DNA of 64,000 bases from Chlorella sorokiniana (taxonomy: Eukaryota; Chlorophyta; Trebouxiophyceae; Chlorellales; Chlorellaceae). The stretch spans positions 3,968,001 through 4,032,000 of the forward strand of contig CP084611.1 of the NCBI GenBank assembly GCA_025917655.1. The letters run 5' to 3'. The translations under genes were made by a program, and so were the position numbers. Positions 43,001 through 54,671 of the stretch are shown here, piece by piece. Position 1 is the first letter of the stretch. Each line of letters starts with the position of its first letter. The notes under the pieces were generated by a model. The model did no database searches, was not told where the DNA came from, and was given only the letters and a program-made list of their open reading frames with translations.

Positions 43001-45602
43001 GCTGGTGCCACGGCTGTCGAGGTGCAGCCCGCTGCCCTCCCTTGGTGGTCCTGCTGCTTGGCCGCGTGTGCTGGCTGTGCTCGGCCTTCACCCGTCAGTG
43101 TCTGCCCCCCCCCGCGCAGGCCGCCTGCCAACCCACTCCACGCCTGCTCTCCACTATTGCCATCCAGACCGAGGCCGAGGATGTGGGCGATGACGTGGAG
43201 CAGGAGGTGCAGGAGCGGTCTGGCGAGGGCGGCTGCGCCGACGCCGACGTGTCCCTTGACCTGCCAGGTGGGCTGCCTCCAGGCTGCTGCTGGCTGCGAG
43301 CGCTGTCTGCATGAAGAACAACACCCCGCTCAGCACTGGTTGTTGTGTGTTGCCATCCTCTTGTGGCTTGCGGCTGGCCCCGCAGATGCCGCGGAGTCGG
43401 TGTCCCTCAAGCAGTTCCAGAGGGCGGTGCTGAGGGCCAAGGCGTACCGCGGCGAGGCGCGCCAGCTGGCGGTGCAGCTGCGCCGCATGTCGACCAAGGC
43501 AGCCAAGCTGAAGAAGGCGGCCGCCGCGCTCAGGTCTGGTCAGCTGCAATGGCAACGAGGGGGCACCGTGTGTTGGGCATGCGCATTCCTGGCGGGGTCT
43601 CCCATCTTCCGTGCACCACCACGTGTGACGGGTGCTGGTGTCGCCGCGCCGCCGCATGCAGTGGCGCTTTGGAGGCGGAGCGGGCCAAGCGGCGGGAGCT
43701 GCAGGAGGCGATGCAGCAGGTGGTGGCCAACCGTGCGGCAGCAGAGACGGAGGCAGAGGAAGCGGCTGCTGCGGCTGAGGCGGTTCGTCAGGGCGATGTG
43801 GAGATGTGTGATGGCGAGGCGCAGGCTGGCGAGCAGGAGGCGGCGGGGGATGCGCTGGAGCCGGCCCGGCAGCTGCCCTCTGCCCACGCGCCCAGTGTCG
43901 TGGTGCTGGGCAAGCTGCATCAGGCAGTCAGCAGGGCGGAGCGCGCGGGGCAGGTGGTGGTGGTGCGGCCCACGCACCCGGCCAGCCGGCCAGCTGCTGC
44001 CGCTCCCACGCCCCCGCCACGCGTGGTGGTGCTGCCGGCCTCCAGCCGCAGAACGCCAGCACGACCCTCGGGCGGAGCTGCGCCTACGCCTGCAGCCGCC
44101 GCTGCGGCCGCCGCCACCCCAGCAGCCGCCACAGCTGGCCGGGGCAAGACGCCTGGCATGGCGGTTTCTGCCGGCGCGGCAGGCGCCACGCCGGGGACAG
44201 GCGCCGCGCAGGGCAGATCTCCCGGCGCCGCCAGTGCTGCCAGGAGCCTTGGGGTGCTGGAGCTGCCGAAATCGATGCTCAAGGAGGCTCCTGGTGAGCG
44301 GGGCCTGGCTGCTGGTGGAAAGTTGCAGGGTGAGAGTGAGGCTCCGCCCTGCACAGTTCAGTGACTGCACTTCTAGCTTCCCACCTGCCCACCCAAGCTG
44401 CCGCCCCGACTGGCGGCACCGACACTGGCCCCAGGGTGGTGCTTGACAGCGTGGAGCTGCCGGGCTGGCTGTTTGACGGTGAGCAGCCCGCTCCCGAGGT
44501 GGAGGCGGCGGCAGCGGTGGCAGCTGAGGAGGACGCTGCGCCGCCTACCGAGGCTGTTGAGGTCGGGCGCCTGCGGCGGCTGAGCAGGCAGCTGAGCTGG
44601 CTGACGACGTGGATGACGAGGACGCAGAGCAGCAGCAGCATGGGGGAGGGGCGGTGCAGAGTGAGGTGGAGGGAGGTCACCACGCTGCTGTGCAAGCCGA
44701 GGCGGAGCAGGCCGACTCTGATGCTGCCAGCGGCGAGGCGGGGGAGGAAGGGGAGGAAGACGAGGACTGCTGCCACGTCTGCGGCCAGAGTGGTGAGGCT
44801 GGGGACGCGGCGGCGCATTGGCGCAGGCGCTTTGCCCGGGATGCCATCAGCATGCTGCCTGCGCTGCGCACCCCCAGCGCGCCAGCCAGCCCACCGCCCC
44901 TCGATTGCACTCCGCCCCACCGCAGACGAGGGTGACGTCCTGCTGCTGTGCGACAGCTGCGACAACGCCTGCCACCTGTCCTGCTGCACCCCGCCCCTCA
45001 AGCGGGTGCCCAAGGGCGACTGGTTCTGCTCGGAGTGCACAGCCAGGCAGGCGGCAGAGGCGGCGGCCGCCGCACAGATCAAGTGCGTGCAGCTGGGGAG
45101 AGCTGCCTGGGTGGCAGGCCTGCTCCAGGGCCTGCTGCTGCTGCCTGCCTGCCAGGCAGACATCTGCTGAACCCTCCAGGGCTGCTCTGCCTGCTTTTCT
45201 GCAGGCCGGCTGCCAAGCGCGGCGCCAAGCGCACGGCAGCGGAGCCCGCCGTCGAGGAGGAGCCATCAGCCAAGCCTGCTGGGCGTGGTAGCCGCGCGGC
45301 TGCCGCTGCCAGCGACGAGCCGGCTGAGGCGGCGCCCCCAAGGGCAGGAAGGGGCGCGGCACCAAGCGCGAATCCGAACAGGATGCGGGCTCGGCTGAAT
45401 CAGAGCAGCCCTCAGGTCGCGGCAAGCGTGGACGGGCGGCCGTGGCGCCCAAGGCATCCGAGGAGCTGGCGCCATCGGGCGCTCGCGGGGCAAGGCCGCA
45501 ACGGCTGGCGGCGGCGAGGAGGTGTCCACGCGGCGTGGCAGGGCTGCCGCTGCCAAGCCAGACGTGCGGGCGGCTGCCCGAACCACCCGCTCCCGGCGCT
45601 GA
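40005..45602 (+). CDS. FHA-domain protein with C-terminal PHD finger (probable chromatin/DNA-damage protein)
   Basis: Large nuclear-type protein. Exons: 40005-40111, 40342-40423, 40526-40939, 41061-41678, 41821-41965, 42086-42326, one ending 42654, 42764-43021, 43120-43267, 43386-43533, 43662-44293, 44377-44792, 44926-45082, 45205-45602. Exons 1-3 form an N-terminal FHA domain that binds phosphothreonine: TIGRDHSCDIRIVN, ISRKHAEVY, SSMGREPVVVNG, LATGDKIEVL. Then come a poly-Pro run, Ala/Pro-rich low complexity, RKSVRF (a KVxF-like PP1-docking motif, inference), a charged coiled coil around 43400-43780, and a C4HC3 PHD finger: CCHVCGQSDEGDVLLLCDSC, CHLSCC, WFCSECTA. The tail has AT-hook-like GRGKRGR and ends RTTRSRR. 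The exon starting near 42430 has no good acceptor. Frame breaks lie near 42250, 44575 and 45470. An N-terminal FHA is shared with MDC1/Ki-67-type scaffolds, but I see no BRCT repeats. Confidence 0.8.
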
Positions 45603-45983
45603 GGCAGAGCTGGCCAGGGGCGTTACAGCAGCCTGTTGTGGAGTTCAGACAAAGGCGCTAGAGCAGAACAGCAAGCGATATGATCGTTGATGGGGGTGAT
45701 AGAAATCCGCTGAAAACAATGAAAGCATGCTGTAAGCATAAGATTGGTTGCGAGGGCTTCATTGACTAATCGACTGGAAAACTGGTGCAAAGCACAACAG
45801 GCCGGAGCGCTACAGCTAGGAAAAAAACTCTGCAAAAACTTGAGAGCAAGTGGTGCATACTAGAGCAGGATACAGTTTTGAACGTTGGAGGGGGAAGTGG
45901 GCAGGCATGCTGCTGATCTCTCAGTGCAAAGAGCAGTGTTGGGGGCACCCTGACTGCTGATGCTCCAATCAGCAGAATACGTT
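45603..45983. other. Convergent 3' spacer, FHA-PHD / thioesterase
   Basis: About 380 bp, comparatively AT-rich, between two stop codons. No exon or repeat recognised; presumed 3' UTRs. Confidence 0.5.
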
Positions 45984-48817
45984 TCATGGCGTCTGGCGGT
46001 GCTGGCAGGTCGGCGAGTTGGTAGCGGTGAGCGCCTGCCGCATTGCATCCGCCTCGCCGTCGGAGGCATCGCTGTCGCTGCTGCAAGAAGGAGGGGTGGA
46101 GATGGGCTGCTTGCGGGCCATGCGTGCCGGCGTTCCAAGGTGCGGTCGCCGGCCGGCGCCAGCAACAGAGAGGCACTGCGTCACGAGTGCCCTAGGCACC
46201 CAGCCCCGGACGACGAAGGGGCCCCCAGAAGAGAGGATGCTCCAGCCCCAGGCCCCCTGCCCTCCGCTGGCACTCACCTCTCGTGGACGCCGCCGTCGAG
46301 CGAGACGCGCAGCTTCTTGCGGCGGCGCATGCTGTTGCGCAGCTCCAGCCGCTCCGCGCGCTTCTGCACCGCCAGCCTGTAGCGCAGCTGCTCCGCCTGG
46401 CTCTCGGGGCCAGCTCAAAGGGGATGTCCACCGGCCGCTTCTGGGCATCCACTGCGCACGGGGCCGGGCGGAAGCGCCGCCGCCACGCACGCTGGTCAGC
46501 GCCCGACTCGCCCCGCACCCTCGAGCCCGGCCCACGGTTTCAGCCTTCTCCCCCGCCCCCGCACAGACACGCCGTTCTGGCGCCACACACATGTCGCCGT
46601 GTGTGCCGCTGCAAGCGGCCTGGCCAGGGCTGACACTCTCCCCCTCCAATCCCCTCCACGCCCCTCCGGCCCCCACGCTGGCACCCACCCGACACCACCG
46701 TCGCATATGCGTCGCCGCAGTGAAGCAGGGCCCCCACGTCTGGCGTCTCGCCCCACAGGCTCAGCTGCACCTCCACCGAGGAGCCGAAGATGGCGGTGAC
46801 CTGGCCCTCCACGTACACGGCGTCGCCCACCCTGGTGGGGTTCAAGAAGGAAATGGAGTCCATGGTGGCGGTGAGGAGGAAGCCGCCGCGCGCGACGCGC
46901 AGGGCCGCGATGTGCGCGCACTGCTCCATCCAGCGCATGATCTGGCCGCCAAACGTGATGCCGATGGAGTTGGCGTGCTGGGTGTGTGGGTGGGTGGGGG
47001 GCAGAGTGACAGGCGGCAGAGGTTCAACAGGGCGGACTGCAAGCGCAGGCAGCGGTGGGCGTTCTCAAAATCAAGGCACACTCCAGCAGTGCAGGCAGGC
47101 CCCAGCAGCCTCAGCACCTGCGGCAGCACCATTTGCGTCATGTGCGCTGCCGTGAGGGAGGGGGCGATGCGCCGCTTGCCGCTGGCTGCACGCGAGGGCG
47201 GGCGAGGGCACGCAGCGCGGCTGTCGCCGCATGATCTTAAGCTGTCCGACATGCGCCACATGGGCAAGCGGGCCCCCCCCACACACCCCTGCATAGCAGC
47301 CCCGGCTGGGGGCCTCACCCTGCGGGTCCACCCTCAGCGCAGGGGCAGCGTGGGCTGCCCGCTGCGGTGCGTGACCGGGTGCAGGCGCAGCTCGCTGCCG
47401 CACGCCATCTGCTCCAGGCTGCTGCGCAGGTGCTCCCTCGACGCCAGCCGCGCCTCGCGCCTGCGCCCCAACCCCGTGCCAGCTGGAGGTTCGGCAGCTG
47501 CAAAGCCCGCCCTGGGCGCTGCGGGCCCGCGCCACAAGCCTGTGCCTCTGGCCGTGCCGCGCAGGCTGGGCTCCCACATTGGCACACGGCTGCCCCGCTG
47601 TGCAGGCTGGGCTCCCCCATTGGCACACGGTCAGCCCCGCGCCGCACCCGCCCCGCAGCCATTGCAGCCAGCAGGCCGCTCCCGCGCTCCTCGCAGCCCA
47701 CCTGCGCGCCGCCTCTGCGTGGATCTCCTCGTGGTGGCGGTCGGTGGGGACGACCCTGGGAAGCACGCGACGCGCGGGCGGCCCTCCCCGGGGCTGCTGC
47801 GCGCCAGGGCCACAAAGGTGAGGTAGGCGGAGCAGCAGTGGTGGCGTGCGCCGGTGCGCGCGTCCTCCTCCTCCACCCGCACCCCCACCTCCATGGAGGA
47901 GCGGAAGGTGCGGTTCACCATGGCCGCCAGCACAACCACGGAGCCCACCTGGCGCAAGGGGGGTAACAAGCCAGGGGGTGGGGTGCGCGTGTGGTGGTGG
48001 GGGGGGTAGTACCAACGCAGCGAGTGGGCTGGGCGGGCACCGCATGCTGCCTGTTCAAGCGGCAGCAAAGGCCCGGCGAGGCTGGCGGCGGCGGCCTGGG
48101 GGGCCGCAGACGGCGGCGCGGCCTCACGTGGCAGGGGCGTAGGAAGTGGACGGCGTCGCCGCTGGCGGTAACGCACGGCCCGTGTGAGAAGGTCTTGGCC
48201 GCCAGCCCCGCACAGATGTCGATCCAGCTCAGCACAGTGCCCCCTGCAGGGCGGGGAGCGGCCGCCGCTCGGGCGCTGCTCTGGGCGGGCTGCAGGCTGT
48301 GCTCAGTGGTGAGCAGGTGATCAGGAGTGACCAGCGGAGAGGTGCCGGCCCCGCCCTCCACCCGTGTCCCCCTCCCCTAGCAGCTTACCATGCAAACATC
48401 CAGGCCGTTGGACTCAGCTGGGGAAACAATTTGCGTCATCACAATGCGGGTGGCTGCCATGGGGACCTCAGCCTCAAACACGGGTCGGGAACCGGGTGGA
48501 CTGGGGATGCAAGTGGCGGCCGCGCGCTCCGTTGACGCTGTCCCCAAGAGCCGCTGTGCCGCCGTTTGGCTGCTGCTGCCGTTCGCTAATTGGTCTTGAG
48601 CGTTCGAATTCGGCAGGACCAAGCGCTGATGGTTTTGCAAGCGGGAGGCTGTGGAGGTGCAGTGGGCCGCAGGTCGCTGCTGCTCCGCTTGGCGGGCCTC
48701 AAGTTCTTCTACTCTCGCAGAAAGTTCTTGCAGCTGTGAGAGTGCCTGCAGCAACTGCTCCTGCAGCAACCGAGTTGTATCGGTGTTCTCATGGTTTGCC
48801 TCCGAAACCTGCCTCAT
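45984..48817 (-). CDS. Acyl-CoA thioesterase with two hotdog domains
   Basis: Hydrolyses acyl-CoA to free fatty acid and CoA (BFIT/ACOT9-11-like family). Exons: 48817-48389, 48243-48128, 47948-47702, 47460-47319, 47185-47118, 46977-46689, 46451-46278, 46080-45984. Exon 1 encodes a coiled coil (LLQEQLLQALSQLQELSARV) and then MTQIVSPAE. First hotdog: GGTVLSWIDICAGLAAK, ASGDAVHFLRP, VNRTFRSSMEVGVRV. Second: MTQMVLPQHANSIGITFGG, QIMRWMEQCAHIAALR, MDSISFLNPTRVGDAVYV, SSVEVQLSLWGE. The second HANxxGxTFGG...MxxME is the catalytic hotdog signature. The C-terminus is Arg/Lys-rich with LRNSMRRRKKLRVSLDGG and an acidic tail. Frame breaks are needed near 48241, 47765, 47345 and 46415. Where the enzyme works (mitochondrion, plastid or cytosol) is unclear; the N-terminus does not look like a transit peptide. 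Confidence 0.85.
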
Positions 48818-49164
48818 CCAGCCTGGTGTGGCTCACTCAGGCAAGGAGCGGCCGCACAAACGCTGGTTCGCAGCCCTGGAGGCATGGCTGAAGGTCGTGG
48901 CCCTTGACTCATCGCCGCTGCGACAGCAATTCCTCTGCGTCGCGACACGTCGGCAGCGCGCTGATTGATGATGGCCACCCGGCCACACTCATGGGAGGGC
49001 TGCTTGTGCAGAGATTTACAGAGATTTACAGGAGAATATCATAACATAACCAATCAACGAATAAGTTACCAATCTGGCCATAAAGAAATTATCGATGGAC
49101 AAGGGCGGTTGGTGAGCGTCCAACAATGTCAGTTATGCGAGCGCCAGTGTCAGTCAGCATGCAG
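48818..49164. other. Spacer upstream of thioesterase and downstream of GH16 copy A
   Basis: About 350 bp, with an AT-rich patch near 49010-49100 that includes a short direct repeat (gagatttaca twice, 49012-49031). No exon recognised. Confidence 0.5.
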
Positions 49165-50624
49165 TCAAGATTGCGCGGCAAACCATACTGCCTCCATCAG
49201 GTGCCTGGCCTGCCTGCGCAAGCGGCGTGAGTCCTCAAGGGAGTGCCCCCAGACACGCACCCAGTCTACAAGCATGGCCTTGGGGGAGGCCAGGGTGGCA
49301 TTGAGCTGATCAGCAAGGACCGGCACCCCGCTGTTTAGGGTGCGGGTGAACTCGGTGCCCTCCCGCCCAGGGCCAGGTTGAGGATGATGTAAAAGCGCTG
49401 GGTGCCAAACGGGCCGTGGCCGGGCAGCGGCGGCGCCTCCACCGACGCGACGCGTCGGCGCCCAGCGAGAACCAGCCGCCCCTGGTGCCGGCGCCGCTGT
49501 TCTGCACGGCAAACAGCTGCCCGTCCAGGTACCAGCGGATCTGCAAGGTGTCAGGTGAAGGGGCATGAGCGGGGCATTAAATGGATGAACGCCATGCCGC
49601 GGCCCCCGCGCATCTTTGCTGCTGCAGGCGGGCGGCCACACCCCACCTGCTGGGCCTCCCACTCCACCGAGAACACGTGAAAGTCATCTGCGAGGCTGGG
49701 CCCGCCGGGCAGGCTGGCGTTGTTGGTGGTGTATGAGTTGTAGGGCCAGGGCCCACCGTAGTGCAGCGTGCCCAGCGTCTGCGCCATGGAAGTGCAGCAG
49801 CAGGGAGCCAGCTAACCGTCCGCAAACGAGAAGTGCAGCTCATGCCCCTTGCACCAGCCTGCCGCTCACCATTCGTGCCTCGTTGGCTGTCTCCATGATG
49901 TCCATCTCGCCGCTGGCCGCCCACACGCCGTGGCGTCCGCACCCGCTGCAAGCCTGGCTGGCGTCGTCTTCGGGCAGCATCCAAAAGGCGGACCAGAGGC
50001 CCAGGCCAAAGGGCACCTTGATGCGCGCCTCCACCTTGATCACTGGCGCTGCGGAGCTGGGCCGAACGGCGTACTTGCCAAAAAGTGCGCACGCGGGCGC
50101 TGGTGTAGGGCTGGTCGCGGATGGCGCGGGCGGTGGGGTCCAGCATCGCTTGCAGCACGAGATTGCCGCCCTCGACGCGCAGGTTGCTCGGGAGATCAGT
50201 GTACCACTGCCGTTCATTGTTTCCCCAGCCCTGCAAAGCAGGCAGGGAGTGAGGTTAGTGTGCAGGTGCGCTTGGAATGCCTCAAAGTGGCGGTGCGCCA
50301 GGGCACCCACCGGGATGCCGTACTGGCAGCCGCTGCCAATCTGCGCCTCCCACTTTTTGGAGTCTAGCGCATCCCCTTCAAAATCATCTGACCACAGTAT
50401 TTTCCAGCTGCAAATGTGGGAAGCAGGAGAGCTGATGCGGCAGGCGACCCCAAGTCCCATTGGGAGCGTCCGGTGGAACCAGCAGCGGGCCGCCCCTGCC
50501 TGCTCAACTGGCCTTACCTTGGAGCGTCCTGCAGCGTCTTGCGGAACCCCACCTCCTGACTTGAGGATGGCGATAGTGCAGCCATGATAGACAGCAACAA
50601 CCCTAGAGTTGCTGCTGGCCCCAT
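49165..50624 (-). CDS. Secreted glycoside hydrolase family 16 enzyme (tandem copy A)
   Basis: Endo-beta-1,3/1,4-glucanase-type enzyme. Exons: 50624-50518, 50407-50311, 50230-49870, 49778-49647, 49540-49165. Exon 1 encodes a hydrophobic signal peptide (LGLLLSIMAALSPSSS). The GH16 core follows: WSDDFEGDALDSKKW, GWGNNERQWYTD, FWMLPEDDAS, and catalytic ASGEMDIMETAN, in which the first Glu is the nucleophile and the second the acid/base. Next come LHYGGPWPYN, FHVFSVEW, IRWYLDGQL, and MLVDWVRVWG. The usual GH16 sugar-binding Trp residues are present. This copy has an unusually long C-terminus after VRVWG (HSLEDSRRLRRQAR...). Frame breaks: one extra T near 50087 (an insertion), and missing bases near 49455 and 49355. 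Confidence 0.9.
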
Positions 50625-51211
50625 GCCGCGATTTCAACAGCGGACTTGCGTGGCGGGCGGCGGTCTACTGGCGGAGCAGCCGCAAATGACGTTAGAAAGC
50701 TTGGTTATAGCAGTTTCACAGTGAATTCTGCTTGGACAGCGGTAACGCAGCCTTCCTGCCGCTAGGGAAGCTAGGCAGGGGTTGGGATGCGAAGCTTGGA
50801 CGCGAGATTGGAACAACGTCTGCAGACGGCGCTTGCAGCCTGGAACGCAGTCGTGACAAAGTTACAATGGTATTGATGGATGAATCAATGCATTTATCCC
50901 TGAGTTCGGCACGCGTTCAGCCGCGCTGGCACCCTCGCGCCCCGCCCAAGCAGGGGGTCCTTCCGTCACGGATGGATGCCGGCTTAGTGCCTTCGAGCTG
51001 TAAATAATACAGAAAGCCTCAATTGGCTGGTACCAACGGACTGCGATCATAAGCGTCTCTTGGCTGGTGCTGCCTGCCACCGCCTGCCGTCGCCGCCGAC
51101 CTCAGTCTACCTGCTTTGCAAGGCTATTGGTGGTCGCACGAAGACTTTGTCAAAATAAGAACGTGAATTTGCAAGGCCGAATAGCGATGAAACAATCAAA
51201 GTAACGTGGCA
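50625..51211. other. Spacer between GH16 copies A and B
   Basis: About 590 bp, lower GC. Contains the promoter of copy A and the 3' UTR of copy B. No exon recognised. Confidence 0.5.
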
Positions 51212-52637
51212 TCACATATAATTGCCCCGGCCCCACACTCGCACCCAATCAATCAGCATAGCCTGGGGCGTGGCAAGCGTATCGCTCAGCTGTTCCAGGG
51301 TTATTGGCCGGCCATGGTTCAGGTCTCGAGTGAACACCGTGCCTGCACCCCCAGAGCCAGGTTAAGCAGCAGGTGGAAGCGCTGGGTGCCAAAGGGGCGT
51401 CGCCGGGCAGAGCCGGGTCATCATGTGACGTTGCCTCCGACCCCAGAGAAAACCAACCATTCTTGGTGCCTGCAAGCCAGACAACATAAGCAGACAGCGC
51501 AAGCTCGAAGTTGGCAGTGATTTACTTGACATCAAAACCGGCTATTCGTCAAGCTGAGGGCTTTCCCGTCTGCCCATCAAGCAGATAGGCAAACCTCAAT
51601 TGCTGCCAGTTGAAACCTTGCGCCACCGTGGCAGCTCACCGCAACCACTGTTCTGCACCATGTACAGTTGGCCGTCCAAGTACCAGCGAATCTGTGAGCA
51701 AAAGGTAGTAAAGGGGTGACACACAGGAGCCACACGGAGCCGAGGGATGGACCCGCCTGCCACCTGTCAAACCGCACCTGCTTGGTTGTCCACTCAATCC
51801 CAAACGTGTGGAACTCGTCAGCCAGGCTGGCCCCGCCCAGGCTGTAGCTGCCGGAGCTCTGGGTGTTGTAGGGCCAGGGGCCCCCGTAGTGGATGGACCC
51901 CACCACCTGGGAGGTGGAGGTGGAGCAGTGGTGAGCCTCACGGAGGGCGCAACGGTGGAAAGCTGTGCATGCACCCGGCAAGCTGCAGCCCCATCTGTTC
52001 ACCATGCGAGCGTCGTTCCCCGTCTCCATGACGTCCACCTCGCCGCTGGCCGCCCAGCCGCCATGCTGTCCCTGCCCGCTGCAGTATGGGCTGGCGCCGT
52101 CTTCCGGCAGCATCCAAAATGCGGGCCAGAGGCCCAGCCCCGCGGGCACCTTGATGCGCGCCTCCACCTTGACCTCTGGGTGCTCCGGGCTGGGCCCAAC
52201 CGCAAACCTGCCATGGGTGCGCACCTTGGCGCTCGTGTAAGGCCGGCCTGGGACCGCCTCCGCAGCAGGGTCAAGCACCGCTTGCAGCACTAGGTTGCTG
52301 TCCTCCACCCGCGGATTGCATGGGAGGTCAGTGTACCACTGCTGCTCATTGTTGCCCCAGCCCTGCAGGTACACAGAGCAGAGCGCTCAGCAGACGGATG
52401 GTGGCGTGTCAGCTCTTGCACGCAGCGCACCGGAATACCATACTGGCTTCCGTCTCCAGTATGCACCTCCCACTTGTCTGTGTCAAGTGCAGGTCCGTCA
52501 AAGTCGTCACACCACAGGAGCACCCAACCCCTGCAGGCGGCAACCAGCGTGTTGGGGGAGGGTCAGCTGTGCTCCTGGTGCCTAATGCCCTCCTGCCATG
52601 CGCGCTTGGCAGAGACTTACTCAGAGTCGGGATCCAT
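51212..52637 (-). CDS. Glycoside hydrolase family 16 enzyme (tandem copy B, most divergent)
   Basis: Exons: 52637-52621 (uncertain), 52530-52431, 52362-52003, 51906-51778, 51691-51640, 51469-51212. GH16 core: WCDDFDGPALDTDKW, GWGNNEQQWYTD, FWMLPEDGAS, catalytic ASGEVDVMETGN, IHYGGPWPYN, FGIEWTTKQ, IRWYLDGQLYMVQNSG, and LIDWVRVWGRGNYM at the end. It differs from the other copies in three ways: an additional intron splits the exon after NSGCG, Val replaces Met/Ile inside the catalytic motif, and no clear signal peptide is seen. The only in-frame ATG upstream gives MDPDSE, so the true first exon may be broken or misread. One frame break lies near 51345. Both catalytic Glu residues are intact. 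Confidence 0.85.
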
Positions 52638-53223
52638 CCTGAGGGCCGCTTCACTTCATTCAGGGGGACTGGTGTTCGGGGAGCCAGGACTTGCAGTCGG
52701 GAGGCGAGCAAAGCGCGTGGTGATGCCGCTCCACACACTGGAAGCTATTGTTGTGATGTCTGATCTGTTTGCAAGTGCAGCCGGAACCTGCCGCTTCCAG
52801 CCCTCGCTGTCCGTCTTTGCCCAAGAGGGTTTTATCCCGCTGGTGCTTCTCAAGCGCCCAGGAAAGTTCGCGGCATATGCTTAGGTGCATGACTTGTTGC
52901 GCGGCGCCAGAACGGCGTGAGCGCGCGCAGCCATGTGGCGTCCATGAGGCGGGTGCCGCAAGGCATCAAGGCATCAAGGAGCAAGGCCAAATGGACGCTT
53001 TGAACAGGCTTTTGCCATATTCCAAGTCTGACCCTCCCTTGAATCAGCATAACTGCTGCCCGGTTGCTGTATACTGACAGCAATGGTTTACAAGAAGAAG
53101 TCCAAAGGGCATACGTAAGCGATAAATCTCAAGTGTGCGCCAGCGTTGTGCAAAACGTCAAGCGCAGTCAACGTAGCGGATCACCCAGGAGGGCTAGCTT
53201 CAAGGTAAGAGGCAGGGTATCAG
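52638..53223. other. Spacer between GH16 copies B and C
   Basis: About 590 bp containing the 3' UTR of copy C and the promoter (and possibly an unrecognised signal-peptide exon) of copy B. No convincing exon was found. Confidence 0.5.
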
Positions 53224-54671
53224 TTACTTGCGGCCCCACACCCGCACCCAGTCCACCAGCATGGCCTGAGGCGCGGCCAGCGAGGCATTCAACTGTCCGG
53301 CCGTCACCGGCACGCCGTCGTTCATGTAGGTGGTGAAGGCGGTGCCCTCGGTGCCCATGGCCAGGTTGAGGAGGATGTGGAACTTTTGGGTGCCGAAGGG
53401 AGCGTTGCTCGGCAGGGGAGGGTCGTCGTACGACGTGGCACTTGAGCCCAGCGAGAACCAGCCGTTCTTGGTGCCGGCGCCACTGTTCTGCACCATGAAC
53501 AGCTGCCCGTCCATGTACCAGCGGATCTGCAAGGGGTCAGATGAAGGGGACTGTCGGCAAAGCACTTCCCAAATGATGGGCAAGTGCATTCATGTGGCTG
53601 ATGCAGGCTCGGCACGGGCAGGCTCGGCACGGACAGCACATCCACGCACCTGGGTGGTTGTCCACTCAATGCCCCACACATGAAAAGTGTCGGCCAGGCT
53701 GGCCCCACCCAGGCTGTAGCTGCCGGAGCTCTGGGCGTGCATTGGCCAGGGCCCGCCGTAGTGGATGGTGGCGATGGTCTGCAAGGGCGGTTAGCAAACT
53801 GCGCTCAGCCCAATCTCAAAACAGCAGGCAAGCTCGAGGCCTGCCATCGTGTGCTGATGCACACACCATGCTCCCTACTCACCGAGCGCATCGCATTTGC
53901 GGCTTCCATGATGTCTATCTCGCCGCTGGAGGGCCAGCCACCGTGGCGACCGCACCCGCTGCAGCCCGCAATGGAGCCGTCGCTGGGCAGCATCCAAAAG
54001 GCGGGCCACAGGCCCAGGCCGCCGGGCAGCTTGATGCGTGCCTCCACCTTGATCACGGGGTTTGGGCCGCTGGGGCCGATGGAATACTTGCCCAGGGTGC
54101 GCACGCGAGCGCTGGTGTAGTACTTGCCGGGCACGGTGGTGGCGGAGGGGTCGTGCACCGCCTCCAGCACCAGGTTGCCGCCCTCTATGCGCAGGTTGCT
54201 GGGCTGGTTGCTGTACCACTGCGGCTCGTTGTTGCCCCAGCCCTGTCGAGACAGGAGAGTAGAACGTTGTGTCAGTGCCCATGAACAAGCTCAGCCCTGC
54301 AGCGCTTCTCAGCAACACGCGGCACCATGCCCGCTGCAGGCGATTGGTACGGCACGTACCGGGATGCCAAACTGGCCTCCATCCCCAAGCTGGGCCTCCC
54401 ACTTGTTGGTGTTCAGGGAGGTGCCAGTGAACTCATCCGACCACAGCAGCTTCCAGCTGCAAAGCAAGCACACAGGTGGGGTGGGATGAGGGCAGGTCCG
54501 ACTGCGCAATCGTGACAAGCAAGCGCACGCCACTCAGACGCTGACAACAAGCCAAGCAATTTCGACGCACTTGGTCTGCTGCAGCTTGCGCAGTCCGAAA
54601 GCCTGGCTGGTTGATGGTAGAAGACCAGCCACCACCAGAGTGAGCAGCCGCAGAATGGGTCTGGCAGACAT
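53224..54671 (-). CDS. Secreted glycoside hydrolase family 16 enzyme (tandem copy C, intact)
   Basis: Exons: 54671 to about 54571, 54457 to about 54361, 54242 to about 53882, 53780 to about 53651, 53526-53224. All join in frame without correction. Exon 1 encodes a signal peptide (LRLLTLVVAGLLPSTSQA). Core motifs: WKLLWSDEFTGTSLNTNKW, GWGNNEPQWYSN, FWMLPSDGSIAGCSGCG, catalytic SSGEIDIMEAAN, IHYGGPWPMH, FHVWGIEWTT, IRWYMDGQLFMVQNSG, ending WVRVWGRK. This is the reference copy for reading the others. Cys residues in the SIAGCSGCGR loop next to the active site, also seen in copies A and D, may form a disulphide (inference). The natural substrate is unknown; laminarin-like beta-1,3-glucan or wall glucan is likely. 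Confidence 0.95.

Noticed and set aside
46018-47826. 600-residue plus-strand open frame over the thioesterase
   Set aside because: It is antisense to recognised hotdog exons and has no domain or codon signal of its own.
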